Shown: in pieces, positions 8,550 to 17,623 of the stretch
Numbering within the stretch: position 1 is the first letter of the stretch
Layout of the letters: every line of letters begins with the position of its first letter
Source of the DNA: CAWIVH01 sp963839475
GTDB lineage: Bacteria > Acidobacteriota > UBA6911
Reading direction: 5' to 3'
NCBI GenBank assembly: GCA_963839475.1
Contig: CAWIVH010000001.1
Location: 1,054,001 to 1,118,000, forward strand
Length of the DNA: 64,000 bases
Notes under the pieces: generated by a model
Databases searched by the model: none
What the model saw: the letters and a program-made list of their open reading frames with translations, nothing else
What the model was told of the DNA's origin: nothing
Position numbers and translations under genes: made by a program

Positions 8550-9838
8550 GGGAAGACGCGCGCGAACACGGCATCGACGTTTCTCAGCTGGAGCTCGGGA
8601 TTGACTACCGACCGGATCTCTTCCTCGGCGAGGACCGCCCTGATCTGGGCATCTTCGAGCAGTGTTTCGATGAAATCCTTATCTTCGTTCCAGACCCTCA
8701 TGGCGCAGCGCTGCACCCAGATGTAGGCGTCCTCGCGCAGAACCCCTTTGCGGGTAAGGTCGAGGAGCAACTGACCGGAGAAAGCCAATCCCCGCGTCAG
8801 CTGCATGTTTTTGATCATCCGTTCGGGATAAACGACCATCTTGTCGATGATGCGGGTCATGGCCCGGAGCATATAGGCAAGCAAGGAGCTCGAATCCGGC
8901 AGGATGATCCTCTCTGCCGAGGAATGGGAAATGTCGCGCTCGTGCCACAACGCACCGTTTTCCAGCGCCGTAGCCGCATACCCCCGCATCAACCGGGAAA
9001 GGCCGCAGATCTGCTCGCATTTCACCGGATTGCGCTTGTGGGGCATGGCGGACGATCCCTTCTGCCCGCTGGCAAAAGGCTCTTCCACTTCCCGGACCTC
9101 GGTTCTCTGCAGGTGCCTGATTTCAGTCGCGAACTTGTCGAGGGACGAGGCGATAACCGCCAGGGTGCATACGTATTCCGCATGCCGGTCCCGCTGCAGT
9201 GTTTGGGTGGATACCGGCGCGGGCGCCAGGCCGAGGCGTTCACAGACCCTGGCTTCGATCTCAGGGCCGAGGTGTGCGAATGTTCCAACGGCTCCCGATA
9301 TCTTCCCTACCCGCATCACCTCCGCCGCCTGTTCCATTCGTCTGCGGTTGCGGCGCATCTCGTCGTACCAGACGGCCAACTTCAATCCGAAGGTTGTGAC
9401 TTCAGCATGCACCCCGTGGGTGCGGCCCATCATCAGGGTTTTTCGATGCTCGTGCGCCCTTCGTGCGATGGCTTCAAGGATCCGGTCGATGGCCTCGAGG
9501 AGAAGCCGGTTGGCCTCTTTGAGCTGAATTGCCTGGGCGGTGTCGACAACGTCGGTAGAGGTCAGGCCCCAATGGATGTATCTCGAGTCCGGGCCGACAA
9601 ATTCGGCGACGCTCGTGGTAAATGCTATCAGGTCGTGGTGCGTCACCCTTTCTATCTCGTGAATTCGTGGGATGGAGAATCCAGCCTTCTGTTCAATATT
9701 CTTGAGCGAAGCCTCAGGGATCCAGCCGCATTCGTGCAGGGCCCGGCACGCCTCCAGCTCCACCTGCAGCCAGCAACGAAATCGGTTTTCTTCGGACCAG
9801 ATCTCCTCGAAATCGGAAGGAAGGTAACGTTCGATCAT
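8546..9838 (-). CDS. purB: Adenylosuccinate lyase
   Basis: PurB acts twice in purine synthesis: it releases fumarate from SAICAR and from adenylosuccinate. The 430-residue product is the short bacterial form. It has the fumarase/aspartase superfamily signature GSSAMPHKRNPVKCEQ (about 262-277), a TSTDVVDTAQA block with the family's substrate-contacting residues, and GRTHGVHAEVTTFG. The ATG at 9838 follows CGAGGAGAGC. Two other pur genes (purE, purD) are 7-9 kb away in a separate operon. The stop codon lies inside the 26-nt inverted repeat. Confidence 0.97.
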   Translation of the reverse strand: MIERYLPSDFEEIWSEENRFRCWLQVELEACRALHECGWIPEASLKNIEQKAGFSIPRIHEIERVTHHDLIAFTTSVAEFVGPDSRYIHWGLTSTDVVDTAQAIQLKEANRLLLEAIDRILEAIARRAHEHRKTLMMGRTHGVHAEVTTFGLKLAVWYDEMRRNRRRMEQAAEVMRVGKISGAVGTFAHLGPEIEARVCERLGLAPAPVSTQTLQRDRHAEYVCTLAVIASSLDKFATEIRHLQRTEVREVEEPFASGQKGSSAMPHKRNPVKCEQICGLSRLMRGYAATALENGALWHERDISHSSAERIILPDSSSLLAYMLRAMTRIIDKMVVYPERMIKNMQLTRGLAFSGQLLLDLTRKGVLREDAYIWVQRCAMRVWNEDKDFIETLLEDAQIRAVLAEEEIRSVVNPELQLRNVDAVFARVFP

Positions 9839-9932
9839 AACTTGCTCTCCTCGATTTTAGCTTTGCATCATGTGGTCCGGGATTCAACCCGGACATGATC
9901 CACTCTCTAGAAACTTGGAACGCTCGAGAGAT

Positions 9933-10008
9933 TGAAACACGAAGGCGCGAAGACCACAAAGATATATAAATAAAACCTTTGCGGCCTTTGCGACTTAGCG
10001 GTTCGATT
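9933..10008. repeat. Intergenic palindromic repeat, copy 1 (accacaaag ... cctttgcggcctttgcg)
   Basis: This imperfect palindrome runs from gaaacacgaaggcgcgaaga through ccacaaag, an AT-rich centre, then cctttgcggcctttgcgac and ttagcggttcg. The two sides are roughly complementary. A related sequence occurs at 34660-34735, so this is a dispersed repeat family. No coding potential is seen. Confidence 0.7.
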
Positions 10009-10068
10009 GGTTTTGCTGTATTTGCCGCAGGTGGATAACTCCTGCCGTGTGCTTGTCCAAGATTCTGT

Positions 10069-10300
10069 TCTCAATAAACCACGCGGGCGTGGCAGGCACT
10101 CTATGGAAACTTCGAAACGATGACTCAAAATTATCAGCATACGACCTCTTCTCGGGGTCGGAATCGGTATCGGGGTCGCTATCGCAATCCGTTGTCCGAT
10201 TTCCATCGACCCCGATTCCGATACCGACCCCGAAAAAAAGACAAGTTTCTATTCTCAATAAACCGCGTAGCCGCAGCAGGAACTCTCTGGGGCGCAGTCC
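10069..10300. repeat. Compound intergenic repeat: GATCGC/GGTATCGGGG hairpin flanked by direct repeats
   Basis: In the 567-nt gap between purB and the WalJ-like gene, arms 10153-10178 and 10207-10232 form a 26-nt inverted repeat matching at 24 positions (CGGGGTCGGAATCGGTATCG versus its complement). On each side lies a direct repeat starting TCTCAATAAACC: about 10071-10100, TCTCAATAAACCACGCGGGC, and about 10254-10285, TCTCAATAAACCGCGTAGCC. Both continue with a GGCAGGCACTC- or CAGCAGGAACTC-like stretch. No gene is evident in the gap. Related GATCGCGAT/CCGATACCGA motifs recur at 14669-14870. Confidence 0.75.
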
Positions 10301-10405
10301 TATCGGTCAGATTCAACCGTTTGCCTTAATTCCGACCATGGGGCCATCCGGGCTGAGGCCCGAATGAAATGGACCGAAAGGCAGCGGACGCCTTGCGAAT
10401 TCGTT

Positions 10406-11191
10406 TTACAGCCGGAACGACCTGCTGATCTTGTCGGGGTGCGCGACCTCCAGAACCGTCTGGGAAGTTCCGATGCAGGATCGCCCTTCCAATGCCCGCC
10501 GGGCTGTCAAGAGCGCCAGTTCCGGGATGTTGTTCTTCTGGCTCAGGTGCGCGAGAAGCAGGTGCCGGGCTTTTCCATCGAAGGCATCGGCGAGGTATTC
10601 CGCGACGCTGTCATTGGACAGGTGCCCACGCCGGCTCATGACGCGCTGTTTCAGGGACCAGGGATAGGGGCCGACCTTCAGCATGCTGAGGTCGTGGTTG
10701 GATTCCAGGATGATCAGGTCGCAGGCTCGAAGCCTTTCCGCCACCAGGTTGGAGATATATCCCAGATCGAGGGCAATAGCTGCCTTCGCCCCTTCCTTCT
10801 CTATGAGCAGGCCCATGGGATCCGCGGCGTCGTGTGGCACTGAAAAAGGGGTGAAATGAATGCCAAAAACTTCGAATGGCTGCCCGGACTGAATCGGAAC
10901 CAGTTTCTTTGCATCCAGAGTCATCCCCGATGCAAGGAAGGCCGGCTGCGACATGAAGACCGGTATATTCAGGTTCTTTGCGAAAGGGGCGACCCCCCGG
11001 CAGTGATCCCCGTGCTCATGTGATATGACGATGGCGGATACCTGGTCCGGCTTTACTCCGCATTCCTGCAGCCTTCTCACAGTTTCCTTGCCGCTCAGAC
11101 CGACATCCACCAGAACGTGCGTATCCCCCGAGCTGACGAGAGTGGAGTTTCCCGTGCTGCCGCTCCCCAGAAGTGTGACGCTCAGGGACAT
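10406..11191 (-). CDS. MBL-fold metallo-hydrolase, WalJ/YycJ-like
   Basis: The 261-residue protein has the metallo-beta-lactamase motif SHEHGDHC (about 58-65) and an N-terminus MSLSVTLLGSGSTGNSTLV typical of the YycJ/WalJ group of cytoplasmic MBL hydrolases. WalJ is linked to cell-wall and replication-division coordination in Firmicutes, and relatives have exonuclease activity; which applies here is unknown. It follows the M16 peptidase gene by 4 nt, so the two are an operon. No walRK genes are nearby. Confidence 0.88.
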   Translation of the reverse strand: MSLSVTLLGSGSTGNSTLVSSGDTHVLVDVGLSGKETVRRLQECGVKPDQVSAIVISHEHGDHCRGVAPFAKNLNIPVFMSQPAFLASGMTLDAKKLVPIQSGQPFEVFGIHFTPFSVPHDAADPMGLLIEKEGAKAAIALDLGYISNLVAERLRACDLIILESNHDLSMLKVGPYPWSLKQRVMSRRGHLSNDSVAEYLADAFDGKARHLLLAHLSQKNNIPELALLTARRALEGRSCIGTSQTVLEVAHPDKISRSFRL

Positions 11192-11195
11192 GGTT

Positions 11196-12458
11196 TCAAT
11201 TCTCTTTTAGAGCTGTTCTAAGCCGGCCGCGCCCGTCGCTGGCCAGCGCGGTAATGGCCAGCGCCGCAGGTTGGAACATTTCCTGCGCCAGCCTGCGGAC
11301 ATCTCCCGCACAGACCCTGTCGAAACCGCGCATGATCTCTTCCAACGAATAGAACCGTCCGAAGTATATCAGCTGCTGCGCAAGATTGGTCATGCGGCTG
11401 GAAGAACTTTCGAGGCTGAGCATTACCGAGCCTTTGATGTTTTCGCGGGCTCGCTCGAGCTCAGCTTCGGGGATCAGCTTTTCCCTGAGTTTGCGCAGTT
11501 CCCTCAGCGTGAGATCGACAACTTCATCCGCCTTGTCCGGCGCCGAACCGGCATAAATCACCATGGCCCCCGTATCCTGATACTCGTTCGGCATGGAGTA
11601 GATCGTGTAGACAAGGCCTCGCTTTTCCCGGATGTTCTGGAAGAGGCGGGAGCTCATTCCGCCGCCGAGAACACTGCTCAGGATGTGGGTCCCATAGCGG
11701 TCTTTGGAATTCATGGGGGGGCAAACCGCCCCGATACAGAGATGCGTCTGCTCGAGATGGGCTTTGTTCTTAACGGACCTTTCCGGGCAGGCGGCAGGAG
11801 CCGGGCCGGCATCGACCGGTTGGCCGCGATCCAGGTCCGAAAAATATCTTTCAGCAAGAGCGTGAACCTCCCGGTGACGGAAATTCCCGGCTACGGATAT
11901 GATGGTGTTGCAGGCAGTGTATTTGGCCTTGAAATAGTCTTTGACCTGCGCGCGAGTGATCCTTCCCACCGATTCCTTGGTCCCGGAAATGGGCCGGCCC
12001 AGAGAGTGACCTCTCCAGAAGCTCTCCATGAAAAGATCCTGAATCAGCTCATGCGGCGTGTCCTCGACCATATTGATCTCTTCGAAAATCACGTTTCGTT
12101 CCCGCTCCAACTCATGCGCCGGGAACGAAGGATTCAAGACGATATCGGAGAGCAGCTCGAAGGCAAAGGGAAGGTGGGAGTCGAGGACCTTCGCGTAAAA
12201 ACCGACATACTCTTTGTCGGTGAAGGCGTTCAACTGACCGCCCACCGAGTCGATCGCCCGCGCAATATCGGCCGCCGAGCGTGATTTGGTGCCCTTGAAC
12301 AGCAGGTGCTCGATGAAGTGGGAGATTCCGGGAGTGTCCCCGCTTTCGTAGCGCGAACCGCCGCGCACCCAAACGCCGATCGAGACGGAACGCAGGTGCG
12401 GCATGTTTTCGGTCGCAACTATCAGGCCGTTTTTCAGTTCTTTGCGGCAAACACTCAT
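11196..12458 (-). CDS. M16 family zinc peptidase (pitrilysin/processing-peptidase type)
   Basis: The product has 420 residues, the size of the one-unit bacterial M16B peptidases. The inverted zinc motif HFIEHLLFKGT lies at about 47-57, and the downstream acidic ligand region FEEINMVEDTPHEL at about 120-133. The C-terminal M16_C domain has YFKAKYTACNTIISVAGN and GGMSSRLFQNIREKRGLVY. No signal peptide is present, so it is cytoplasmic or membrane-peripheral. It is transcribed first in a two-gene unit with the MBL hydrolase. The 173-nt divergent gap to rlmN must hold both promoters. Confidence 0.92.
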   Translation of the reverse strand: MSVCRKELKNGLIVATENMPHLRSVSIGVWVRGGSRYESGDTPGISHFIEHLLFKGTKSRSAADIARAIDSVGGQLNAFTDKEYVGFYAKVLDSHLPFAFELLSDIVLNPSFPAHELERERNVIFEEINMVEDTPHELIQDLFMESFWRGHSLGRPISGTKESVGRITRAQVKDYFKAKYTACNTIISVAGNFRHREVHALAERYFSDLDRGQPVDAGPAPAACPERSVKNKAHLEQTHLCIGAVCPPMNSKDRYGTHILSSVLGGGMSSRLFQNIREKRGLVYTIYSMPNEYQDTGAMVIYAGSAPDKADEVVDLTLRELRKLREKLIPEAELERARENIKGSVMLSLESSSSRMTNLAQQLIYFGRFYSLEEIMRGFDRVCAGDVRRLAQEMFQPAALAITALASDGRGRLRTALKEN

Positions 12459-12655
12459 GACAGATATGGCTCCGTGGATGAAAACGTCGTATTACTACCA
12501 CACACGGACCTGCGCGGCAACTCGCCGCGGTCAGAAGCTCAAACCGCCACACGCTCGAAGACCGCGAAGGTGACCAGGATGATCGCTGTGTGCAGGGGCT
12601 AAAAGCCGGCCTTCGTCTGTTATGATTCTCTTTGCGGCCTGATGGAGCCCACTCT

Positions 12656-13709
12656 ATGACGATCTCGGCAAAGCTCACCAATATCGTAGGCCTCAGCCTG
12701 CAGGAAATCGAATCCGCCCTGCAGGAAATGGGTGAACCACGCTACAGAGCCCGCCAGGTATTCACGGGGATCTACCGGAGGCGGCAGCAGTCATGGGATC
12801 AGTTCACTGATATCTCGAAAAAATTCCGCGCACAGCTTCAGGACCGCTTTGCGATTGAGTATCCTTCATTGGAAAAGGGCTTTCTATCGGTCGACGGGAC
12901 CCGGCGTTACCTCTTCGACGTGGGGCACGATCAGCGCATCGAATCGGTATTCATTCCCGAGGAGAAGCGTGACACCTTCTGCATTTCGACCCAGGTAGGC
13001 TGCGCCGTGGAGTGCCTGTTCTGCGTTACAGGCAAGTTGAAAATGCGGCGCAACCTGACCGCCGGGGAGGTTGTCGGCCAGGTGCTCGCACTTCAGGCCG
13101 ATCGCGGCACACAGCCCAAGCAGCTGAATGTGGTGATCATGGGCATGGGAGAGCCGCTGCACAATTATGAAAACGTGATGAAGGCGATTCGCCTCATGAC
13201 CGATCCGGACGGGGTCTCCATATCGCCGCGCCGTATCACTCTATCCACAGCCGGGGTTGTCCCCAAAATAAAAGCACTGGCTCTGGAGCCCGTCATCCCC
13301 AATCTGGCCATCAGTCTCAACGCCACCACGGATGCCGTCCGCGATATGTTGATTCCCATCAACCGGAAGTGGAATATCGAAGCCCTCCTTCAGGGCCTGC
13401 AGGGAATTCCCGCTCGAAAAGCGACGGAGGATTACCTTCGAGTATGTTCTGATCGGAGGCATGAACGATTCGCCTGAAGATGCCAGACGATTGGTCAAGC
13501 TGCTCAAAGGATTGAAACAGAAGGTGAATCTCATTCCGCTCAACGCCGATCCCTGGGTCCCGCTCGAAGCCCCGAAAGAAGGCCGGGTTTTGGAATTCCA
13601 GCAGATTCTGGTGGAGAATCACCTAACCGCGTACATCCGCCGCCCGCGGGGAGACGACATTTCCGCAGCTTGCGGCATGCTCGCCGGACGGGAGGGTGCC
13701 CGTATTTGA
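12656..13709 (+). pseudogene. rlmN: 23S rRNA (A2503)/tRNA (A37) C2-methyltransferase RlmN, interrupted by a +1 frameshift
   Basis: RlmN is a radical-SAM methyltransferase. The first part, to about 13395, carries the cluster motif CAVECLFC and MGMGEPLHNYENV. After a GGG run at 13393-13395 the frame changes. Skipping one G restores LLQACREFPLEKRRRITFEY, then VLIGGMNDSPEDARRL and the essential C-terminal Cys in AACGMLAGREGARI. Read without the shift, translation runs into an unrelated tail and stops at 13477. The ATG at 12656 follows GGAG. All catalytic residues survive in the two halves, so a sequencing or assembly error is at least as likely as true inactivation. Another frameshifted gene lies next to it. 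Confidence 0.9.
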
Positions 13710-13733
13710 TCCGGTTTTTTCCGCTGGGGTGGC

Positions 13734-14536
13734 CTATCCTTCCAACTTTCCGATAACAGCCATCATTCGCCCGGCAGACCCGCCCTCCGCCCTGTAAGAG
13801 AAGAATTCGTCGCGGGCGGCAACAGGTGCAGGCCTCGAGATCGAACACCTGGCCCGCAGGCACTCCGGCCTCCCGACACTGAATCTCCAGGGCGCGAGGG
13901 AGGTCGGCAAGATATTTCCCCTCGTGGAATTGCTGCGGCCAAGCGATCATGCCGACCGGGGTAGGCTTCATCAAACTGGCGCGCAACTTCTTCGCCGACC
14001 TGCATACAGCAGCTCCGTATTCCGGGCCCGATTGCGATCAGCAGGGATGTAGGATCGGTTCCAAAAGACCGAGACATCTCATCCAGAGTCCGGCGAAGGA
14101 CACGAGCGGCCGTTCCACGCCATCCGGAATGAATCGCCGCGATGGCGCGGTGGACCATATCCACGGCGAGCACAGGAAAACAATCGGCTATTTGAACCGC
14201 TATGGCAAGATTGCACCGTCGGGTGGTTATTGCGTCGCCTTCGCGCTGGCTGGCCCAGTCGATATCGTTCTCTTCAAAGACCTGGACTCGATCGGAGTGA
14301 ATCTGCGACAGTGTTGCCAGCGGCATCGCGGGCAGTCCCACCGCATTCAGAAAAAGGCGCCGGTTGATTGCGACTTTCTCCCGGGAATCGCCCGTCATTG
14401 GACCGAGGCTCATGGGCCCGTCCTGAGAATTGCGAAGGGAAAAGCCCTGGCGTACCCAGCCGAGGCGGTCGAGCGCCCTGCAAGTGTAAAATGGAATGCT
14501 GTTGACCACCTGCCGGCAAAAATCCGCGCCATTCAT
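13734..14536 (-). pseudogene. pgeF: Polyphenol oxidase/peptidoglycan editing factor PgeF (YfiH, DUF152) with two frameshifts
   Basis: YfiH/PgeF proteins have a purine-nucleoside phosphorylase/adenosine deaminase activity and a role in peptidoglycan precursor editing. Frame one gives QIHSDRV, DAITTRRCNLAIAVQIADCFPVL and AAIHSGWRGTAARV, then CCMQVGEEVA. Near 13925-13960 the signal moves to a second frame (KYLADLPRALEIQ, then QVFDLEACTC). Near 13812 it moves again to give DEFFSYRAEGGSAGRMMAVI and a stop at 13734. The intact family length is about 260 residues, matching the sum. A downstream ATG at 14536 is taken as the start; 14563 is possible. Confidence 0.85.
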
Positions 14537-14944
14537 GCCGCGAATAGTGTGGTGTGAAGGCATGCTTGTCAAGCGCCGCCATCGGACTCACCCTCATGCC
14601 GCCAAATCGTTCGTCTCCGGATTCATCCGGAACCGCGGAATCTGCAAACCTGGATTTTGTGAAGCTCGTCATACCTGAAGCAAGATCGCTGTCGCGATCG
14701 GAATCGCTTTCGGCATGGTTCCATCCCATATATGGGGTGCCGCAGCATCCTGTCGAGGGTGTCGACGGCTACGCATGCGACCGCTCACATGTCCAAAACA
14801 TGTCGGCTTCTACTCGCGATCGACCCCGATTGCGATACCGATGCCGAACGCGAGAAGAGAATGGAACATCCGAATCAGTTATCGGTTTGCGGCTGATGGA
14901 CGGATTATGATTCAATGCTGCCAGAATCTTCCGGGGAGATTGGT
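14537..14944. repeat. Non-coding gap with GATCGC-type short repeats
   Basis: No credible gene lies between pgeF and acpS. The stretch 14669-14870 holds GCAAGATCGCTGTCGCGATC, GGAATCGCTTTCGGCATGG and, 110 nt later, CTCGCGATCGACCCCGATTG followed by CGATACCGATGCCGAACGCG. Read on the minus strand the first block encodes an Asp-Ser-Asp-Arg string, an artefact of the six-base periodicity. It is related in style to the repeat at 10153-10232. The palindrome CATGTCCAAAACATG lies between the blocks at about 14789. Confidence 0.6.
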
Positions 14945-15322
14945 ATGATCGCTGGCATCGGAGTGGATATTGTCGATATCGGAAGAATACGCCGCATCCT
15001 GGAGAATCAGGGTGATCGCTTCGTCCAGAAGGTCTTCACCCCCCTGGAACAGGAGTATTGCAGCAAACACCGCGACCCGGCGCCGCATTACGCGGCACGC
15101 TTTGCAGCCAAAGAAGCAGTTTTCAAGGCCATAGGGACCGGCTGGGCCGAAGGGATATCCTGGCTGGATGCGGAGGTGCGTCGCCAGGACCGAGGGGCTC
15201 CAATCCTGGCGCTTGCGGGAGAAACGGCAAAGCGTTGCCGCGCAATGGGTGTTGCTTCCACGCACCTGAGCCTGTCTCATTCCAATGAGTCGGCGGTTGC
15301 CCTGGTTGTACTCGAAAAATAG
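14945..15322 (+). CDS. acpS: Holo-[acyl-carrier-protein] synthase
   Basis: AcpS transfers 4'-phosphopantetheine from CoA to acyl carrier protein. From the ATG at 14945 the product is 125 residues, the family size. It contains GIGVDIVDIGRIRRIL at its N-terminus and the metal/CoA-binding helix RFAAKEAVFKAIGTG (about 50-64), and it ends with HLSLSHSNESAVALVVLE. The start is supported by GGGGAG about 8 nt upstream. It converges on the small gene that ends at 15324. Confidence 0.96.
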   Translation: MIAGIGVDIVDIGRIRRILENQGDRFVQKVFTPLEQEYCSKHRDPAPHYAARFAAKEAVFKAIGTGWAEGISWLDAEVRRQDRGAPILALAGETAKRCRAMGVASTHLSLSHSNESAVALVVLEK

Positions 15323-15323
15323 C

Positions 15324-15629
15324 CTACTCGTACAAATCCAGCGAATGGCTCGCCCGCTGCGACACGGAATCTTCGAGCGATTTGATGAACTTCTCATACC
15401 GCCTGAAGGCGGTGTCGGATGGCGGATTCATGAATTCAGGAAGAATCGGCCGCCGGATGTTGGCCGCCTTCATTGCCTGATTTTCAATCTCCTGAAGTGT
15501 ATCCGGCGGCGAGCGGTCCACCGCTTCGAACACGACTTCTTCCTTTGGCTTCCTGCCGATCTTCTGAAGGGGTTCGCGGCCTGTCAATCCGGACTCCTGC
15601 AGACCCTGCAGCAGAGCCGAGATCATCAT
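15324..15629 (-). CDS. Small protein of unknown function
   Basis: I do not recognise this product of about 101 residues. It is soluble and mixed-charge, with no signal peptide: MMISALLQGLQESGLTGREP, then several Pro-rich turns and a C-terminal helix YEKFIKSLEDSVSQRASHS. Reality is supported by an excellent ribosome site (AAGAAGGAGG) 7 nt before the ATG at 15629 and by its close convergent packing, 1 nt from the acpS stop. It is the only gene in its unit; mtaB ends 150 nt upstream on the same strand, so it could be the tail of the purD-purE-mtaB operon. Confidence 0.7.
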   Translation of the reverse strand: MMISALLQGLQESGLTGREPLQKIGRKPKEEVVFEAVDRSPPDTLQEIENQAMKAANIRRPILPEFMNPPSDTAFRRYEKFIKSLEDSVSQRASHSLDLYE

Positions 15630-15782
15630 GAGCATCCTCCTTCTTGGTTCAGATCGGCCGAATCGGCCTGCCGATTGTGATGCCGCTCACTATTTCACAG
15701 AGTCATGATGAGATTTGAGTTCGCCACGCTGCGAGGCACAACCTGATCGGACGAACCCGCGCGGCCGAGGGGGAGGGGGTGA

Positions 15783-17096
15783 TCAGGCCACAAGCATGGC
15801 CCGCGTGGTGTCGGAGTCCACGGCCTCGATTCGGACCCTCACCAGCCGGTTGGGAGCCGGCACGGGCTCAGGGATACGGGTATGAATGTAGTTTTCCGTA
15901 AGCACCACAGCCTCGCCCATCGATTCCTCTTTGGCAAGCGTGATGCCGTTTAATACCCGGCCCAGGAACCGGTTTCTGAAAGAAAGGCTCTTTTCCTTTG
16001 CGATATCCCGCAGGACACGGGCGCGCTCCTGAATGATCTTCGGGTGGACTTGATCCGGCATGACGAAAGCCGCGGTACCTTCGCGCGGGGAGAAGGGAAA
16101 GACGTGGGCGTAGGTCAACGGTGAGTTCCGCAAGATCGAGCAGGAAGCGGCAAAATCGTCATCTGTTTCTCCGGGGAATCCTGTCAGCAAGTCGGTGCCG
16201 ATGCCGGCTTCCGGAAGTTTTTGGTAAACATAATCGAGCAGCATTTCAAAGCGTTTTGCCGTGCAGGGGCGCTTCATCATCCGGAGTATGCGGTCGCTCC
16301 CGCTCTGAAGCGGAATGTGGAAATGCGGAGCGAACACGGGGTGTGCGGCCGCAAGGTCGACAATGGCCCGGCTGAACTGCATCGGCTCGATGCTGCTCAG
16401 CCGCAAACGGCCCAAACCCGGCAAGGCTACGATTTGCTCCAACAGGTTTGCCAGCTTCATCGGCGGTTGCAGCTTCCGGCCATAAGAGCCGAGGTGCACC
16501 CCGGTCAGTACGATTTCCTGGTAGCCGCGATCGATGAGGCTGCGAATTTCCGCGATGACCTCGCCCGGACGGGCACTGCGGCCCGGGCCGCGCACTGAAG
16601 GGATGATGCAGTAGGAGCAGCGTGCGTCGCAGCCGTCCTGCAACTTTACGAACGGCCGCGTCCTGCCGCCGATGTGCATTCCCGCAGGAAGGAGGTAGTC
16701 GCGGCCGGCATCGAAGGGCTCATGGACAATGCGCCCCAGAGTTCCGTCGCCCTCTTTTTCCAGGATTTCGGCCAAACGGTCCCGGTCCGCGTTTCCGACA
16801 ACGAGGTTCACACCGGGAAGGGCGGAGAGAGTTGCGGGATCCCGCTCCGCGTAGCAGCCCGTGATCACGACGCGCGCGCCGGGATTCTCCCGGTGCACCC
16901 GGCGCACCGCCTGCCTGACCTGTTGATCGGTCCGCCGGGTCACGGTGCAGGTGTTGATTACGACGAGGTCTGCCTCGGTCTGGCCCCCGGTCTCCTGCAT
17001 CGCACTGCGGCAGAAGCTGTCGCGCAAGGCGGCGCTGTCCGCCTGGTTGCACCGGCAGCCGAATGTCTGGATGAAAAATCTGGTGCCTGGTTTCAC
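15783..17096 (-). CDS. mtaB: tRNA (N6-L-threonylcarbamoyladenosine37-C2)-methylthiotransferase MtaB
   Basis: MtaB is a radical-SAM methylthiotransferase converting t6A37 to ms2t6A37 in tRNA. The 437-residue product has the N-terminal UPF0004 domain with three cluster cysteines (FGCRCNQADS, NTCTVT, TGCYAERD), the radical-SAM motif CDARCSYCIIPSVRG, and a short C-terminal TRAM-like tail. GCRxNQ rather than GCQMN favours MtaB over MiaB/RimO. It starts with GTG at 17096, overlapping the purE stop by 4 nt (GTGA), so the two are translationally coupled. Confidence 0.93.
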   Translation of the reverse strand: MKPGTRFFIQTFGCRCNQADSAALRDSFCRSAMQETGGQTEADLVVINTCTVTRRTDQQVRQAVRRVHRENPGARVVITGCYAERDPATLSALPGVNLVVGNADRDRLAEILEKEGDGTLGRIVHEPFDAGRDYLLPAGMHIGGRTRPFVKLQDGCDARCSYCIIPSVRGPGRSARPGEVIAEIRSLIDRGYQEIVLTGVHLGSYGRKLQPPMKLANLLEQIVALPGLGRLRLSSIEPMQFSRAIVDLAAAHPVFAPHFHIPLQSGSDRILRMMKRPCTAKRFEMLLDYVYQKLPEAGIGTDLLTGFPGETDDDFAASCSILRNSPLTYAHVFPFSPREGTAAFVMPDQVHPKIIQERARVLRDIAKEKSLSFRNRFLGRVLNGITLAKEESMGEAVVLTENYIHTRIPEPVPAPNRLVRVRIEAVDSDTTRAMLVA

Positions 17097-17593
17097 TGGG
17101 CCTTCTTCAGGGCGCGGTCGCGTTCCTCCACGCGATCCGCCATTTTCTTCTTGTGCTCCCTCAATCTTTCCTGGATGGCCGCGTCGTTGCGGGCGAGAAT
17201 CTGGGCTGCCAGGATGGCGGCATTGGAGGCCCCGGCCTTGCCGATGCCCATGGTGGCTACGGGGACGCCGGCAGGCATCATGGAAGTGGACAGTAGCGCA
17301 TCGAGGCCTTTGAGCGGCGAGGAGTCGATAGGGACTCCTATGACGGGCAAGATGGTATGCGAAGCCACAACCCCGGCGAGGTGGGCTGCGGCTCCGGCAC
17401 AGGCAATGACCACCTGGATCCCGCGTTCCTCGAGGGTGGCAGCGTAACGGTGGGTCCGGTCAGGCGATCGATGGGCGCTCGAAACAGTGATTTCATGGGT
17501 GATTTCGAATTCGTCCAAAATTTTCAATGCATCCTGCAGAACCGGGTAATCGGAATCGCTGCCGAGCACGATGGCGACTTTCGGTTTCGTCAT
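17093..17593 (-). CDS. purE: 5-(carboxyamino)imidazole ribonucleotide mutase PurE
   Basis: PurE interconverts N5-CAIR and CAIR in purine biosynthesis. The product, about 166 residues, has KVAIVLGSDSDYP at its start, SSAHRSPDR (substrate loop) and ACAGAAAHLAGVVAS, then PVIGVPIDS and the SMMPAGVPVATMGIG block. The ATG at 17593 is preferred because GGAGG lies 5-9 nt upstream; an upstream TTG (17608) overlaps that site. The C-terminus is extended by a charged helix (about 15 residues) relative to the shortest forms. It lies 30 nt after purD and overlaps mtaB. No purK is in view. Confidence 0.95.
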   Translation of the reverse strand: MTKPKVAIVLGSDSDYPVLQDALKILDEFEITHEITVSSAHRSPDRTHRYAATLEERGIQVVIACAGAAAHLAGVVASHTILPVIGVPIDSSPLKGLDALLSTSMMPAGVPVATMGIGKAGASNAAILAAQILARNDAAIQERLREHKKKMADRVEERDRALKKAQ

Positions 17594-17623
17594 AGGAGCC
17601 TCCGACAATGCTTATGCGGGAAA

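Noticed and set aside
8405..9898. Long plus-strand frame over purB
   Set aside because: Antisense shadow of purB with no conserved protein features.
14554..14910. Plus-strand 118-residue frame between pgeF and acpS
   Set aside because: Made of repeat sequence (RSLSRSES-type string) with no ribosome site.
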